64,000 bases of DNA from Nymphaea colorata. Lineage: Eukaryota; Streptophyta; Magnoliopsida; Nymphaeales; Nymphaeaceae. The notes beneath the pieces are model-generated. The model saw nothing but the letters and a program-made list of their open reading frames with translations, was not told the DNA's origin and made no database searches. Location of the stretch: assembly GCF_008831285.2 (NCBI RefSeq), contig NC_045145.1:3574723-3638722 (forward strand), written 5' to 3'. Below are positions 1 to 13,038 of the stretch, in pieces. The position numbers and the translations under genes were made by a program. The first letter of the stretch is position 1. Each line of letters begins with the position of its first letter.

Positions 1-461
1 TTGGCAAACAACATTGTCAACCGGCTGGCCGAACGATCTCATTTTCTCATAAAACAGAGTTGAAAAAGAAGAGGAATGATGGGGAAATGCTAAGCAAGCA
101 AGTCAGAGAACCTAGGGTCTTAGCATGGTCTCCAATTTGTTGATCATCTCGTGGCCATTAATAAGTATTTCATATGGTTTATGCACAACCCAAAATTTCT
201 TAACATTTTCCGGCACAGTTCTGTAAAATCAAGCAAAAACAAGTAACTGGAACAATAATGATGGACACTTACCTCCATCCATTTCCAAGATCCATTGCAT
301 CTCCAAGGGCTGAACAATGACTTTCTTCTTTGTATCTTCTTCTCTTCTCACATTTTATCTCATCTTCTTTACACTCTTTTTGTATGCTCACGTGCCTTAT
401 GATAAAGAAGAAGCGATCCCCAAGCTGGTTGACACAACAGGATTGAGTGGAGGTTGGTAGA

Positions 462-640
462 TAAGCTTGGGCATGGGCAGGCCGGACTTGATAAGGAGCC
501 GGACTCTGACAGCCCAACACTTAAAACCTTAGTCTCATCCGGGCCCAATCCGATTAAATATATATAATAAAATACTATAATTATATACAAATCAATAAAA
601 ATATATATTAAAAAATTACTATCATGCCCACCCGGGCTTA
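462..640. repeat. Possible degenerate relative of the hAT MITE
   Basis: The segment starts TAAGCTTGGGCATGGGC and ends near CCCGGGCTTA. Its GC-rich ends around an AT-rich core have the same architecture as the intact MITE that follows at 758. I could not find a matching target-site duplication, so this is an old or truncated copy at best. Confidence 0.35.
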
Positions 641-757
641 ATCGAGGTACCCAGTGTCCTTTTTTTTAGGTCAGAGTCAAGACCGTCGAGCACTCGGCCT
701 GAAACCCAGCCCTATACAAGGGGTCACCGACATTCAAATTGAACGGTGGCCTTGTAC

Positions 758-1124
758 TAGACCTGGGCAACGGGCCGAGTGGGATCGGGCCGGCCCGATA
801 AAACCCGGCCCGGGTTGGCCCGTCGGGCCTGAACCCGGCCCGATAGACCGGATCCCAGCCTCGACCCAGCCCGTTTGGTAATAAAAAAATATTTTTTAAT
901 TATAAAATAAATTTTTAGTAATATAAAATATATTTTTACTAATAAAATACATATTATTAAATTTTTAAAAATTAAAAAAATTATTTTTTAATTTACAAAC
1001 GGGCCGGGCCGGGCCGACCCGGGCCGCACATCAGGCCCAGCCCACCGGGTCATTTTCTCGGCCCAAACCCGGACCCGACCGGGCCCAAGTACCGAGTACC
1101 TGACTGGCCCATTGCCCAGGTCTA
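758..1124. mobile_element. hAT-type MITE, copy A
   Basis: The element begins TAGACCTGGGCAA and ends with its exact reverse complement. It is flanked by a perfect 8-bp target-site duplication, CCTTGTAC, at 750-757 and 1125-1132. An 8-bp duplication with TIRs starting TAG is typical of the hAT superfamily. GC-rich ends built from repeated GGCCCGG blocks surround an AT-rich centre at about 885-995. No transposase frame is present, so it is non-autonomous. Two relatives with their own 8-bp duplications lie at 12002-12219 and 43263-43527. Confidence 0.88.
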
Positions 1125-1945
1125 CCTTGTACCCCAAAAGAATTGAGATTGAGTGGAGATTTCAGCTTTTTTTATAGTAAAAAGGAAATGGGAGGGTTAA
1201 TAACTTTAACCACTCCTCTCCTCATGTGTGTCTGGATCCTGCCTATCATAGGTGGACCCAAGATCCAAAAACCCAACACAATTTATATTAATTCAAGGGT
1301 TGATTCTCCATGTACAAAATATATCTATCCATCTATATATATATATGAAGCCAAAGTTGTTCATGGCTAGTTGCAAGTGGAGAGCCATCAATCTATCTCA
1401 AACAAAAGAGCAGGTCGCTACAATTGAAAGAAATCCCCACGTATATTGCTTCCTAGTGTTCTGATTCGGCAGACGAAAATGACATGTATCGACTAACAAC
1501 TTTCATTCACAAATAAATCTTTGAAACATTTACAAAAAGCACCTCATTTTTAATGAAAAAAAATTCATTTGACCGCTTATTTTGTTTGAGATTTAGTCTA
1601 ATTCAAATTGTAAAATGCAGAGTGTCGAAAAAATGTGTGTTTCCGTGAAAAAACATTGGATGATAGCAACTAGACATCGCAAAATGCATTCACGTTTCAT
1701 AAGATGAGCATTGTGCATGCATGGTGTTGTCTACTTCAAGGTATTTACGACAAAGACCACATCAAAAGCAGACAGACCCGTCTCCTCTGGATCAGAACTT
1801 TCTGGGGGAGTGTCCATATGATATCGTTTATGATTCCCAGCTTCTTGCAGAATAGATAGAGAGAGAGAGATGGAGGAGTTGAAATCCTCCAGCCATGTCC
1901 AGGGGAATCCACAAGCATCGTATATATATCAGTGATATAAAATGC

Positions 1946-2260
1946 GTTTTTCCAAAAAAACGCAAAAAATGTAATAAATTAAATGGCCATTTAAAACGAA
2001 AAAAACCACGTTTTTAAAAAAAATGGTTATCAATTTTTTTAATGGCAAACAGGTTTTCTATTTTTTATTTTTTATTTGTTGCAAATTTGCTTTATCTTCG
2101 CATTTTTTTCAAAAAAACGTGATAAATTAAACAACCATTTAAAAAATGCATTTTTTAACATAAAAAAAAATAAAAAAACACGTTTCTTTCATGTTTTTTC
2201 GTTTTTTTTCAGTTTTTTTAATGCCAAACAGTTTTTTTTTTTATTTGTTGCAAATTTTCT
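1946..2260. repeat. Imperfect tandem duplication, A/T-rich
   Basis: Two adjacent blocks of about 150 bp (1946-2095 and 2107-2260) share the order: run of A with AACG, ATAAATTAAA, CCATTTAAAA, ACACGTTT or CCACGTTT, TTTAATGGCAAACAG or TTTAATGCCAAACAG, and TTTATTTGTTGCAAATTT. This is a diverged local duplication of low-complexity DNA with no coding signal. Confidence 0.6.
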
Positions 2261-4045
2261 TACCTTTTGATGTTTGTGTCTTTAGTTTCTCATTTAATTT
2301 ACTTTTCTCTTATTTTTAGTTTTTTAAAATTTTTAAAAATTTACTGTTTCTCTCAAGTTTGCGGTATTATACTCAAGAAAAACATCACCGTTTAAAACTT
2401 TGAGTCGTTATTTGTGACTATGATGTGTGTATATAGTCCAAATGAGAAGAGAAATATTGTTGACATAGCAAAATGTGTCATAAAGGGGTGTATATGTATG
2501 GTTTTCAGGATTGTAACATGCATGAATAAGTTGGAAGTTTCAAATCTACCGGTCTCGTCGGGAAAAGATCGTTTAGATCTGATGCATGGTTTGGATTTTA
2601 TGAAGATCTAAAATCGACAGTTTCGGATTATTTGAATATCTTTTAAACTAGGGAGTCATAAAGTTCAATATACTAGGGAGTCACAAAGTTCAATTCATAC
2701 TTCCGGAATTTATTGGTGAAGAATTTTAAGGTAGAGCAGAGATCTTGACGAACCAGCTGGTTGGTCTGCTAAAAGTAGTGAAGTACTGTTGTATTTATTC
2801 ACTGTGTGTGTTCCTAAAGTTTTGCGTTCCCAAGTTCTCTGCTCTAAAATCATTCAATCAGGAGAAGCAAAACAATGCAAATAACAAGATTTGAAACATA
2901 TCAGTTTAATCTACAACGGAATACAGCAAACAAATCTTGGTCACGCATCCAATTTTGGTAAAAGCAAAGTACAGCAGTGCATTCTAGATCCCAATTATTG
3001 CCCGAGCACTGACTGCATACAAGAAACTCAGAAATGCTCACTCCAAAACTGTTGCTCAGGAACATGTTGTCCCATTTTGCCCCACATACATCAATTCTCA
3101 ATATAAATTCTTCAATTGCAACTAACAAAAAGCATGCCAAAAATAAGGATGTACAACTTCCATGAAATGAAGCAATACAGAGGTTATATTCATCACCAAA
3201 ATGGTTGAAAGGGAACATGATGTTAGCAAGAAATGTCTTGCTTCCACTAATCTCCTAAAGCTTGGCAAGGTTCACGGACAAAAACCCACCTGTTCTCCAA
3301 TGGGGCCACTCTACTTGACAAGCAGGATCCATTTTGTCTGTCTTGTTCTCCAATCCATTGTAGTATGAAATAATTTGGACTCTTGCGCATCTTCTATACA
3401 TTAAGCTGATCTTGACATTTAGAATTATAGCTGCTATCAGTGATCTTGGTCTCATATGTAGCTGATGTAGACCATCTCATGTTGGCAAACTGTGCAAGGG
3501 CTAATGTCTAGGCAATAACGAATGACAGATCGGTATCATCATAATAAGTCAATAAATTTCTGAATAAGTTTAAAGGACAGTAGTGTTTGTGCACTACCAA
3601 CATAATTGTAGAGGTTGAACGTGGACCTCATTAGCAAGTTGGCCACTTGAATATATGCTTTCCAGGGATTCTTGCTTTTCAGTATCCTCTGTTTGCTTGC
3701 AACTGGGAAAATGTCTGGAAAGGGAAGAAGGCCTGGACAAGCCAAGCCTTCTCTGGAACAAGATCAATGTCAGCATTATGAGATAGAAAGTTCTTCCATA
3801 CAATAGAAGAAAGGTAAAAGGTAGGTGAAAGCTTTGTGGTTATTTTTCCTGCATGTTTAAAATATGTGTTTGTAGGAGGAACATATGTTCCAAGAACATA
3901 AGATTTTCACCGAACACTACAGTTCTGGCATAGATGTTTTATTCTACCAATTAGAAGGCCACTCAAGATAATAAAGCTTTGAAGGACCAAATTCTGTCAC
4001 TAGAATTTATTTTCAGAATCTGCTTGTGCAGGAGTGGCCCACCCG

Positions 4046-4215
4046 AGAAGGAATTCATTACTCCAATCTAGCATCCTCTCTCCCTGCTCTTAACAGGAAC
4101 ACAGCTGTTTTCTGATTGAACTAGTTTTCGTCAAACCGATCGACACATGGTTGTATTTGTATGGCTGAGAACCTGAGACTATTCAAATAGCCTTAACGAG
4201 TAATGAATTCCTTCT
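4046..4215. repeat. Fold-back repeat with 18-bp perfect arms
   Basis: AGAAGGAATTCATTACTC at 4046-4063 recurs as its exact reverse complement at 4198-4215, with about 134 bp between. The surrounding bases are also loosely complementary. It looks like a small TIR element, but I see no clear target-site duplication. Confidence 0.55.
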
Positions 4216-5213
4216 AGACCCTGCCCTTGGTGTGCAACGGCACTTGTGCCTCTTACCATTGAAAGCATTCAGCCAGACTTGTAGTCAGAGGTATATAGGG
4301 GTCGTTTTGGTAACAGTTACACATTGTTACTGTCATAAATCTGACAAAAAATAATAAAATAGATTGGTGGATACTTGCAATAATGTTCTCTGAACTTGCC
4401 CCATTTTTGGAGGCAAGTTCATGGGACACTAGCAGACTGTTACTATTGCCAAACAGCCCCATAAGGCATGTAGTGTGCACATGTGTATAAAGGCATGCAA
4501 GAAGTGAGTTCCCCAGACTTATATTTTACTGGATATGGCTTATTGACAACATGAGTCATACACATTTGGATGATCTTGGTTTTTAAGTTTCATCTCTTCT
4601 CAACCTTGATGTCTGTTACTGAGGCGTGTCTATCTGACAGGAGATATCAATATATATGCCATGTTCTTAAATTTACATAGAATTTTATTACAATGAGAAA
4701 AAATTACTTACTACACTTTGCAGGAGGAAAACAAGTGCCTTTGATAAAAAAACAGGGAGAACCCACGTTCTTGTGACTAGGCACAGAAACCCCCGACATG
4801 CAGACAGCAACATACATAGGACCCAAGCGAGCCAGATACTTAGAATTTACATTCAAATTGTCTGCTTCTTCCCTCCTAAGGTCACTAGGAGTCCCAAACA
4901 AGATTAGTCGACGGCATGCCGGAAAAATGTAACCTTCATGTGGCAACCGGCAGGTCCACGTCCTCTTCGCTAAAGCCACTGATAGATCATCTGGCAACTT
5001 AAAGACAAGCCATATCTTTAATCACCTAAATTTCTTTAATAAGGATAATTATCCTGTCTTCATCCGTGAAAGGTAATACGTGATGCTCCTTAGTTTCTTC
5101 TCTTGCTGGTCCAAGGCAAAAAAAAAGAGAGAGAAAAAAAGAAGAAGAAATGCACCAGTGAGTCCTTGGAACCCACAGAAGTCCATGTCTCCTTAATTAC
5201 GCTAGGATCTGTG

Positions 5214-8200
5214 TCACATCAATGGATTCATATCCCTGTAGAATGAGGTGTGTGTTGGAGTACTGGTGTCTGTTGACGGCGGCTGCTGCTGCTGGTGCTG
5301 CTGCCATTGCTGGTAAAATTTTGCTACCCTGTTGTAGTAATCCATATGATTCAAGGACTGCACCAAACATATAATGAAGCATATGAGAAGTGCATAATAT
5401 TTTATATATTTAAGTGCACAGTGAATTTTCACTCTCTTCATTTCAAGTTCTTTTAGGAAAATTTTGATAGATTTTGCTCTTAATCTCATAAAACAGCTCT
5501 CATGTTCACGAGTTGATTATATGAGAACGAGGTCAGGCCTTCCTTCATGTCTACAGTATGGGTCATCCAATTATCACAGGGATGATCCCAATCCAGAATA
5601 TGAGCCGTAGAATAAGACGGTTAAGCAGAAAATTACACTTACCCGAGTTCACCAACTCAGACTGAACAGAAGGTTAAATTGTGTCAGAAAATGATGGTAA
5701 AGACTTCCAGAAAATAGTTCAAAGAATCAGACTCTTGTATGTGTTTGGACAGTTTACATAAACAAATTTCTTAGCTGTTTCTTACATCAACTGTAATGAG
5801 GGACCCAAAACAACTGACAATCTCCTAAGTAGCCGGCTTCGGTTCCAGTCGTTGAGAGGCCAGAAATTAAGACAACTACCAATATGTGGCCACAACCTAC
5901 AAACTCTTCAAGGCTTTCAATTTCATCAATATAAGACTAACCAAATAGATGTGATCTCCAATTCTTAAGACCAAGAAAATAACCTAAAAATCCTGTATAC
6001 GTATAATGGGATTCAGATATCATTTTGAGGTTCATTTTTTAGGTTGGGATCCATGTATATGGCCAGTTCTTCTAAAAATATGTAACTAAAAGGAAAAGCG
6101 ATCGACCACTGCGGTTGCGGTTGCTCACCTGAGCCAAGAGGGTGCCGTAAAGGTCACCGGGAAGAGGGCTCGAAATGGAAGACGATGAGTCCTGGCTCGC
6201 CCGTGCAGGGAGTTGGGAGGGCAGCAGGGGAGGGACGAATCCCGGTGGAGCCGCGTGGAGAAGAGGAGACGGCGGCACCGGCGCCATGCCCACGGAGCCC
6301 ATGGGCATGGCCGGTATGCCGAAGCCTCCCATACCCATGTGCCCCATGAGCGGCCCCATCGGCATCTGCTGAGCCATGGCCATGGCAGGCATCATCAGCT
6401 GGGGCGTCATGGCCCGCACACTCATCATCTGCACCTGTGCCTGCAGCTGCTTCAAGTACTCGATCACTTCGTCCAGCATCGATGCTTTGTCCGTCTGCAT
6501 GATGTCAACCATCACGAGTGTGAGGACTGATGATGCTTATGATACCGCAAATGAGATCGTCTTCGTAAATCTACAACTATTTTTAATATATGAATCCTTA
6601 TAAATAAATAAATAATCGACTTTGTAAGTTTTGATTAATACACTCAATACGTCTCTCATCACATCAATTTGAGAGAAAAATAGCTTGGCCATACTCAACA
6701 TAGATTGTTCATCCAGATAAGTTTTTTCAACCTATCATGCCAAAACAGTTAGGGATAAAGACCTTAACTACGAAAATGATGATGATAATGACAACATGAT
6801 ATTGTGATGACGTAACATCCCAAAAATGTAGTCGCATATAAAATTGTAACAAACAATGGTAACAATCTAAAAGGTTTATTTTTCATATATAAGATTAGTA
6901 ATAATGTTGAAGAACTTATAAAAGATAAGTGATTGGTTATCTGACACGTAATTTTTTCTAGTCCAAACAAAATCTACTAGGAGGTAGGTTGAGATCGACC
7001 CGTGACTTGAACCTGGTGTAGGAGTGGATCGAACTGGAGTTGATTAAGTAGACACCTGTTTTACCACCTTGTTATGTTTGTCACGTCATCTTAATTTGTG
7101 TTTATGGCGCAAATGATTATGATAGTGATTGCATGAAAATGATGTTGATCAACAGGCCAATGTCTAACTTACAAGTGCACTTGTATTTATGCTGATATTG
7201 ACTATCTAAATGGAGCCGCGGGTTAAAGAAGCAAGTGGAAAGCATCAAAGCTAACTATTGTAGTTAATGAATAATCTTTTCATCATCATCAATGCCATGC
7301 ATATGGTTCGCTCTTGGTAAAGGAAGGTATATCAAATGAATTACAAAAGAAATTGACGTTCTATTTGCTCATTTGTTTACCTTGTTGGAGTTTGGCACAA
7401 GTTTTTGTAGAGCTTTCATCTTTTGATTGATCCGATCTCGTCGTCTCTGCACCAACAAAAAAAAAGAAATCACCTTCTTTACTTCAGCGTACGTATATCT
7501 ATTTTATTTCACTAATTTTCTAAAGTTGTTTGCTTCTTTACACATATTTTTTGAATGAAAAGATTTGAACATCTTAATTGCTTCTTAGTCACTTGAAAAT
7601 CATGAAATATATGAACGAGAATAATAAAAAATATGTACTTTTCTAACCTATCATTCTCAACATTCAATGTGTCCAAAGCTATCAGCCCCACATCATCATC
7701 TATGTATAGTAAAGAGGTGGTGCCGTGGTCGGTAAATGTCATTTTTAACCATACACTCCTCTTATTTGGGTGTTGTCATACTAGCACTAATGCTCTGAAT
7801 CTCAGAATAACATTCCATTCAAAATACAGTTTTTTTCAGAACTTTTTCGACTTTTGTTAGAAAAAAAAAATTTACGGAAAAGTACACATGTATTTTTATA
7901 GTACAATTTTTAAAAGAGCTACAAGTGTCTTTTTATTAATATATTTTGAAAATCCATGGGTGCATGGCACTCATTTTTTTATGAAAATTGAACCCATGGC
8001 TGGCTTTATATTTGCAGCTAGCTGCTATAACAACTAAGCTAAATGCATTCAACAATATTAAAACTTTAAAATCACATTATACATCCTCTTTTCGTAAAAT
8101 TTTACAAAAAAAAATTGTGGAAAAATTTTCTTGCTGCTCCTATGTTTGAGGAGAATTTTTGTCATGAAAGCTGCTAAGCTTTGTTTTGTCATTATGAAAA

Positions 8201-9572
8201 TAAAAGCAGTATATGGAAAAAAAAGCCCACCCTTTCTAGTTCATTATGAACATCAGCCGAGCGGCTACGTTTGGTGGACATCGAGGTCATCTGATCTTTG
8301 TTGCATGTTCCCCCTTCCAGCCTTCTCTGGAATCACAAGTAGCCAAATTTGTAAATACCACATTTTATTGACCCAATATATTAAAAAAAACTATATTTGA
8401 ATTTATTTTAGTTTATTTTTGCTCATTCAGGCGGGCTAGTCTATGGTTCTATGATTCGTCTTTAGATGACTAAACTCACTTAGTGCATTTTGGGTTCGAA
8501 ATAACCAAAATTAAACTGACATAATCTGATTTTGATTAATTAATGGTGCCAAAATTCAGCAAGCTTTATAACAGTATAGAAACATTGGATGTGTGTTGAT
8601 CATAAACAAAGTTTCAGCCGTGCTTTTGGAAAAAAGAAAGACATCCGCAACAAAGGACACTTCAGACTGCTAAAGATTTTCCAATGGATGTGAAAAAAGC
8701 TTGATAATTGTCGAGGGCGCCGTTCCTCACCTTCTTTCCTCCCTGGCTGCTGACATCGTTCTCCTCTTTTACAGGTTTGGAGGAGAAATCGCCGTTCTCC
8801 ATCATCGTCTCCGGCGGATCCGGCGTTTCACCTGCCATGGTCCCGCTGGCCTTCTTTGGCACCCCGGACTCGCTGTAGTCGGTGACGTCTGCTCCTAGCC
8901 ACGTCCATTTTTCCTCCGCCATCAGCTCGTCGGCCGCATCCATTCCGCTGCTGGATCCGGCAAATGACATGTTTGGGGGATTATGGCAGGCAACAAATTC
9001 CGGGAGTTCAGTCTTGTTGCAACTCGGAGACTGACAGCAAGCCGCTTGGTTCACCACAGATTCAAGAGTTCCATTGTTCCCGGCCCAACTGAGCCTCGAT
9101 TCTGGCTTGGCTGTTGCGTTCCGGTTGAGGCTGCTCAGCTCATGCATGATCAGGCTGCCGTTCTCCCACGTCAATTCAGCTATTTCGGAAAATGAGCTGC
9201 GGGAAGGGAAAACAAAGATGCGTGAGTTACTTTTTCCGGTCACCGGAAAAACCATCTCACTCTATTCTCAAGCTCGCGGGTCCAATATAAACCAGCTTTC
9301 TAGCTCACCATGTATATCGGCTTCAAGAAAAGGATGTATAAGATGAAATTTGAACTCACCAATCAAAGAAATAGATCGACCAACTTAACTGGTGAGAAAT
9401 TTACCGAAACCATTTGAAAGATCAAATTTATGTGACGGGTAACAAGTTCTAGATTTCCAATGGCACAGAGACATTTTTTCAACACCATGACACTAAAAGA
9501 TGGTTGAGCTCGAGCTTGATGCACTCACCATGGATGAGCAGTGGGCTTGACTGTCGGAACGAGCTGGTTCAT
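5214..9572 (-). CDS. PIF7/UNE10(PIF8)-type bHLH transcription factor
   Basis: Six minus-strand coding exons join in phase: 9529-9572, 8731-9196, 8231-8326, 7381-7446, 6129-6494 and 5214-5357 (1182 nt, 393 residues). All introns are GT-AG. Phytochrome-interacting factors bind G-box DNA in the nucleus and are controlled by photoactivated phytochrome. The start was chosen because it gives MNQLVP, like the MNQCVP or MSQCVP start of UNE10, and because the phase-2 junction restores the frame. The phytochrome B-binding (APB) motif ELTWENG is at residues 22-28. The basic region starts at KRSR (189-192), and the H197-E201-R205 triad predicts G-box binding. A 22-residue exon carries the end of the basic region, helix 1 and the loop; helix 2 follows. 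A Met/Pro-rich region and a Gln-rich tail (YQQWQQHQQQQ) match the UNE10 C terminus. No APA motif was seen. Oddities: the usual Gln after the APB glycine is Ser29, and the helix 2 exon runs on into the tail. Family assignment is sure; PIF7 versus PIF8 is less so. Confidence 0.9.
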
Positions 9573-9585
9573 GTTTCAGTAGCCT

Positions 9586-9731
9586 CCTATCCTCCTCCTC
9601 CTCCTTCTTCTTCTTCTTGATCTGCTTCTTCTTCTGAACAAATAAAGTTAAACGAACAAGATCCTGGTCATTTATATTACACCAATCAATCTGTGTGTGG
9701 TACTCCCCACACACACACACACACACACACT
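9586..9731. repeat. Simple repeats in the presumed bHLH 5' leader
   Basis: An interrupted CCT/CTT tract (9589-9640, purine-rich on the transcribed minus strand) and a (CA)n run at about 9709-9731 lie just upstream of the bHLH start codon. They are probably 5' UTR or core promoter and may be length-variable. Confidence 0.6.
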
Positions 9732-10578
9732 CATAGAGAGAGACAGAAAGGTCATCAAATCTGGCTGTTGTTTGTCTCCCACTTGCATGGAAGAAAGTGC
9801 ATCTTAAATGGCTCTGCATTTCAAGATTTAATCCTGGACGTCCAATCGGATGTTTTTTTGTGGCTTAGATGGGATCCCCATGAAGTAAACTGCAAAATAT
9901 TGAGTGGCCAATTTGAGTTGGATTGGACGGCTAGGATCAAGAGATTTGAGCACCGCCAAAGATCGTAGCGCAGGGAGCATGTCTTTGTCATGGCCCAGTG
10001 GATGAGGTTAGGCCCACGGAAAGAGCCTGATGGCCCAAATAAAGATTTTGCTGGTCCTGACCCATCCTTCTCTTGGTAGGCCCCGACCATTCAAGGCATC
10101 CCACATGTTTCCAAGTATATGGGTGTTCTATCCCTTGAGGGCATTTTTGATGGGGACCTAGCCCACTTGAACTCGGGTTGACTCATCCAAAGCCCCGGAT
10201 GTTGAGTAGAGATGTCAATAGATTGGATTCAATCACATATACCCTTAATAGTGTCTTCATTTTCGGATATTTGAATTTGGATCAGAATATGAACAAAGAA
10301 AAGTAATATCTGAACCAAAAGTTTGATTTCTCAATCCTAATCGGTTTTGATTCCGAGTTTTATATTCATATCTAAATCCGAATACAAATTTTAAACTGAA
10401 TCCGACTGATTTTAAAAAATGTAAGATCATTGGATATAGGATATTTATTTAAAACTAAATTTGATTGAATCTGAATCCGATCATATGTTTATGCAAATCT
10501 GAATCCGATCTGATTTCTTAATCGAATATTAAAATTTTTTCATACCCAGTTTTTTCTTAATGTTCAGGTTGGCTATCT

Positions 10579-10660
10579 CATTAAATTCAGATATACTGGC
10601 ATCCCTCATATTGAGTCATCATTAAATTCAGATATACTGGCATCCCTCATATTGAGTCAT
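10579..10660. repeat. Exact 2 x 41-bp tandem repeat
   Basis: The block starting ATTAAATTCAGATATACTGG at 10580 is repeated without change at 10621, giving a period of 41 bp. Identity of the two copies suggests a recent slippage or duplication event. Confidence 0.9.
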
Positions 10661-12001
10661 GTTCTAGAACAATGCAGTCTCATGTGGGTGCTATCCACTC
10701 ACCGATTTAAAACCATGTCGTATTAGAGAACGCTCATGCACCTAAACCAAATCAGAGATGTTCACGTCTCTCTTTTATAAATAGTGATGTAAATGGTTCA
10801 GATTCTGATAACCTAAACAAGTCAACTCATATTTGGTCTAAGTCCACATGAAAGAGAGAATAACTAAACTCCTCAAGAAATATTCTGACCATTCACATCC
10901 ATATTCATATAAACTGATAAACAACTATCATATCCTGGATCCATGGGATAACATTCTTCTTTTTTCAGTTTTTGGTCTTTGGAGCTTCTCAAATGTAAGT
11001 TTCTAATTGCCTTGTAAATTTCGATCCCTTCAATCAGAAGAGCGATTCATTAATCTAAGAGTATAATTTGCTCCATCTTGATCTTGCATGATAGGAAGCA
11101 ACAAGGTTGAGTCGGGTAGGAGAAAACCAAGTATGATTCAAATTCTTTCTGATGCTCTTTCTCTCATGCATCCTCCCAATTGGATACAGTAATTTGCGTG
11201 CATGTGGGTTTTTCGAAACCAGTCACAAAATATTATGAGGAATAAGGGTTGGATATGAACTTTGGCTCTCTGCATTCTGCATTCGATAAAATGAGACTAA
11301 TTTTATTTTAGAAGTCAATTTTCAAGTCTCCCTTTCTTTTGCAGTATAATAAACGATAGTTATGACTTGGAAAAGAATGGAGAGAGAGAAAGAGAGAGAG
11401 AGAGAATTTACTATCTTTGGCAAGGAAAAACCTTCAACTTATTTACATGTTTGTCATGATGAAAAGGAACATAAAGGCAATTTTGAAACAAATGAACAAA
11501 AAATTGTCAAAGTCATATTATAAATTTGTGGTGAATACGTGTCATTTGGAAACTGGTCCCGAACGAAGGCGACCAATTTTGGTCTTCGTGGGTACTGTGT
11601 GGGCAATTGCCTACACTGGGCAATAAAAACTATTTATTTTTATATAGACATTTTAGTTAGGGTAATTTTTCCATTTTTATATTGGTACCCTTTAAACATT
11701 TAGAATTTTATAACTGGTGCAATTTGACCAAAAATTCTTGTCTGCTCAAAGGGAAATCGCTGTCTCGGATCATTCGGATTAGTTAGTTCAAGTTCGGATC
11801 CATTGCAATAGAAAAGAGAAATGAATGATTATAATGTGGATCGGATGCGTCATGATCTTTCTTTAGTACCAGGCCCACCAAATACGTGGATCAAATCCAA
11901 GAAGGCCCCAAACATTGCAATTGTGGATCCATGTCACACCACCAAAAGCGAATCCTGTGTATAATAAGTCTCACGTTGGGGTCCGGATTCAATATTGTGG
12001 C

Positions 12002-12219
12002 TTAAGCCTGGGCAACGTGCCCAGGTACCCCGCCTGATGGGGCCCGATTATTTTTTTATTTTTTATTATTTTTATTTGTTAATGATATATATTTTATTAT
12101 TAAAAATATATTTTGTATTTAAAAAATATTTTTTATTTTAATCGGGCTGAACCCAAGCTCAGGTATTGGGTGTCGAGCCTAGACTCAGGTATCAGGCATC
12201 GGGCCAATGCCCAGGTCTA
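12002..12219. mobile_element. hAT-type MITE, copy B
   Basis: The ends are TTAAGCCTGGGCAA and TGCCCAGGTCTA (the reverse complement type of copy A). They are flanked by a perfect 8-bp duplication ATTGTGGC at 11994-12001 and 12220-12227. The centre is AT-rich and the ends GC-rich, as in copies A and C. It lies in the part of segmental-duplication copy 1 that copy 2 lacks. Confidence 0.85.
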
Positions 12220-13038
12220 ATTGTGGCCATCTTCTGTGTATTTAAAACCGACACTGTGTTCCAAGTTAGTCGGAATGGGCATCCGGCCATAGTTGGCAAA
12301 CTTGCTAATCCAAGTCGCAGGTCACTTGAGTCAGTTAGGATCATCCATTTACTAGAACAAGAGTCATTGTTCACCAAATCATCTGGAATCCTCAATTAGG
12401 AAATAATTTTTTTTTAATAGAGGTCAATTCCTATTTTTTCAAAAAGTTTGAAGGTGACAATTTAGCATTTTAAAAAGTTCAATAGGTAAAATTGAAACTT
12501 TTAAAACTAGAGACATGTTCCTCCAATCAAACACCTTCTTATTCAAGGTGATCAATCTAGCCACACCCAAGTCCATTAAGCTGCACGATCCCTGGAAGGT
12601 CTATGTCTGGTAGAAGAGGGTCATTAAGTGTTCTAGCCCTAGGAAGGTTCCTCTCCATCATAAAAGAAAAGTAAACTATGGAACTCAGTTTAGTTCAGAG
12701 ATAGGTAGCGTCTGGAAGGGCATGTGTCCTATAGAGCTACTTTGAAACTTTAAATTTATAGTTGGATTTAAGTGGACCTAAGCCCAGTTATAAGAGAGAC
12801 CCACAAGGGTCACTGCCACATGAACATAAATGGACTTAGTTGTTAGCTATTACCCAATCTAAAAATTTTTCTGGTTCTGCCTTTGCCAGACATAGAGACT
12901 AAAGTAAGTGCCCAATGTGTGGAAAGATAAATGATCCCAATATCATTGGCCAATTAATCAAACCCTAGGTCCTTACTTTTCGTCATAGACATTAGATAGA
13001 AAGCGATCCAGAGGCTTCTATGCATCAGCTGGACCAAC

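Larger units (their letters stand above)
1..5213. other. Non-coding region left of the bHLH gene
   Basis: I see no gene here that I can support. The short open frames, for example about 97 codons on the minus strand at 4704-4997 and 105 codons at 2901-3218, show no family motif and no convincing splice partners. The stretch holds a hAT-type MITE (758-1124), a possible degenerate relative at 462-640, a duplicated A/T-rich block (1946-2260), a short direct repeat near 2648-2695 and a fold-back repeat at 4046-4215. The part next to 5213 probably contains the 3' UTR of the bHLH gene, but I cannot place a polyadenylation site. Confidence 0.5.
9573..11796. other. bHLH promoter and repeat-rich intergenic DNA
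   Basis: No gene is supported. The right part contains degenerate copies of the common plant element that starts like AGAGATGTCAATAGATTGG. One is at about 10209-10545, with internal repeats of GAATCCGA type. A shorter relative is at about 10789-10925, with diverged inverted ends (GATGTAAATGG and its partner). An exact 41-bp tandem repeat lies at 10579-10660, and a GA microsatellite at about 11378-11405. Confidence 0.5.

Noticed and set aside
654-881. Open frame of 75 codons rich in Pro, Gly and Arg
   Set aside because: It reads through the GGCCCGG repeats of the hAT MITE arm; composition, not a gene.
4704-4997. Minus-strand 97-codon Cys-containing open frame left of the bHLH gene
   Set aside because: It has no ATG in good context, no motif and no splice partner, and lies where the bHLH 3' region is expected.
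6175-6603. Plus-strand open frames of 65 to 105 codons rich in Met, His and Pro
   Set aside because: They are antisense shadows of the Met/Pro-rich exon of the bHLH gene on the minus strand.
9493-9819. Minus-strand 108-codon frame over the CT/CA repeats
   Set aside because: The frame comes from simple repeats in the leader; the true first exon (9529-9572) uses a different register.
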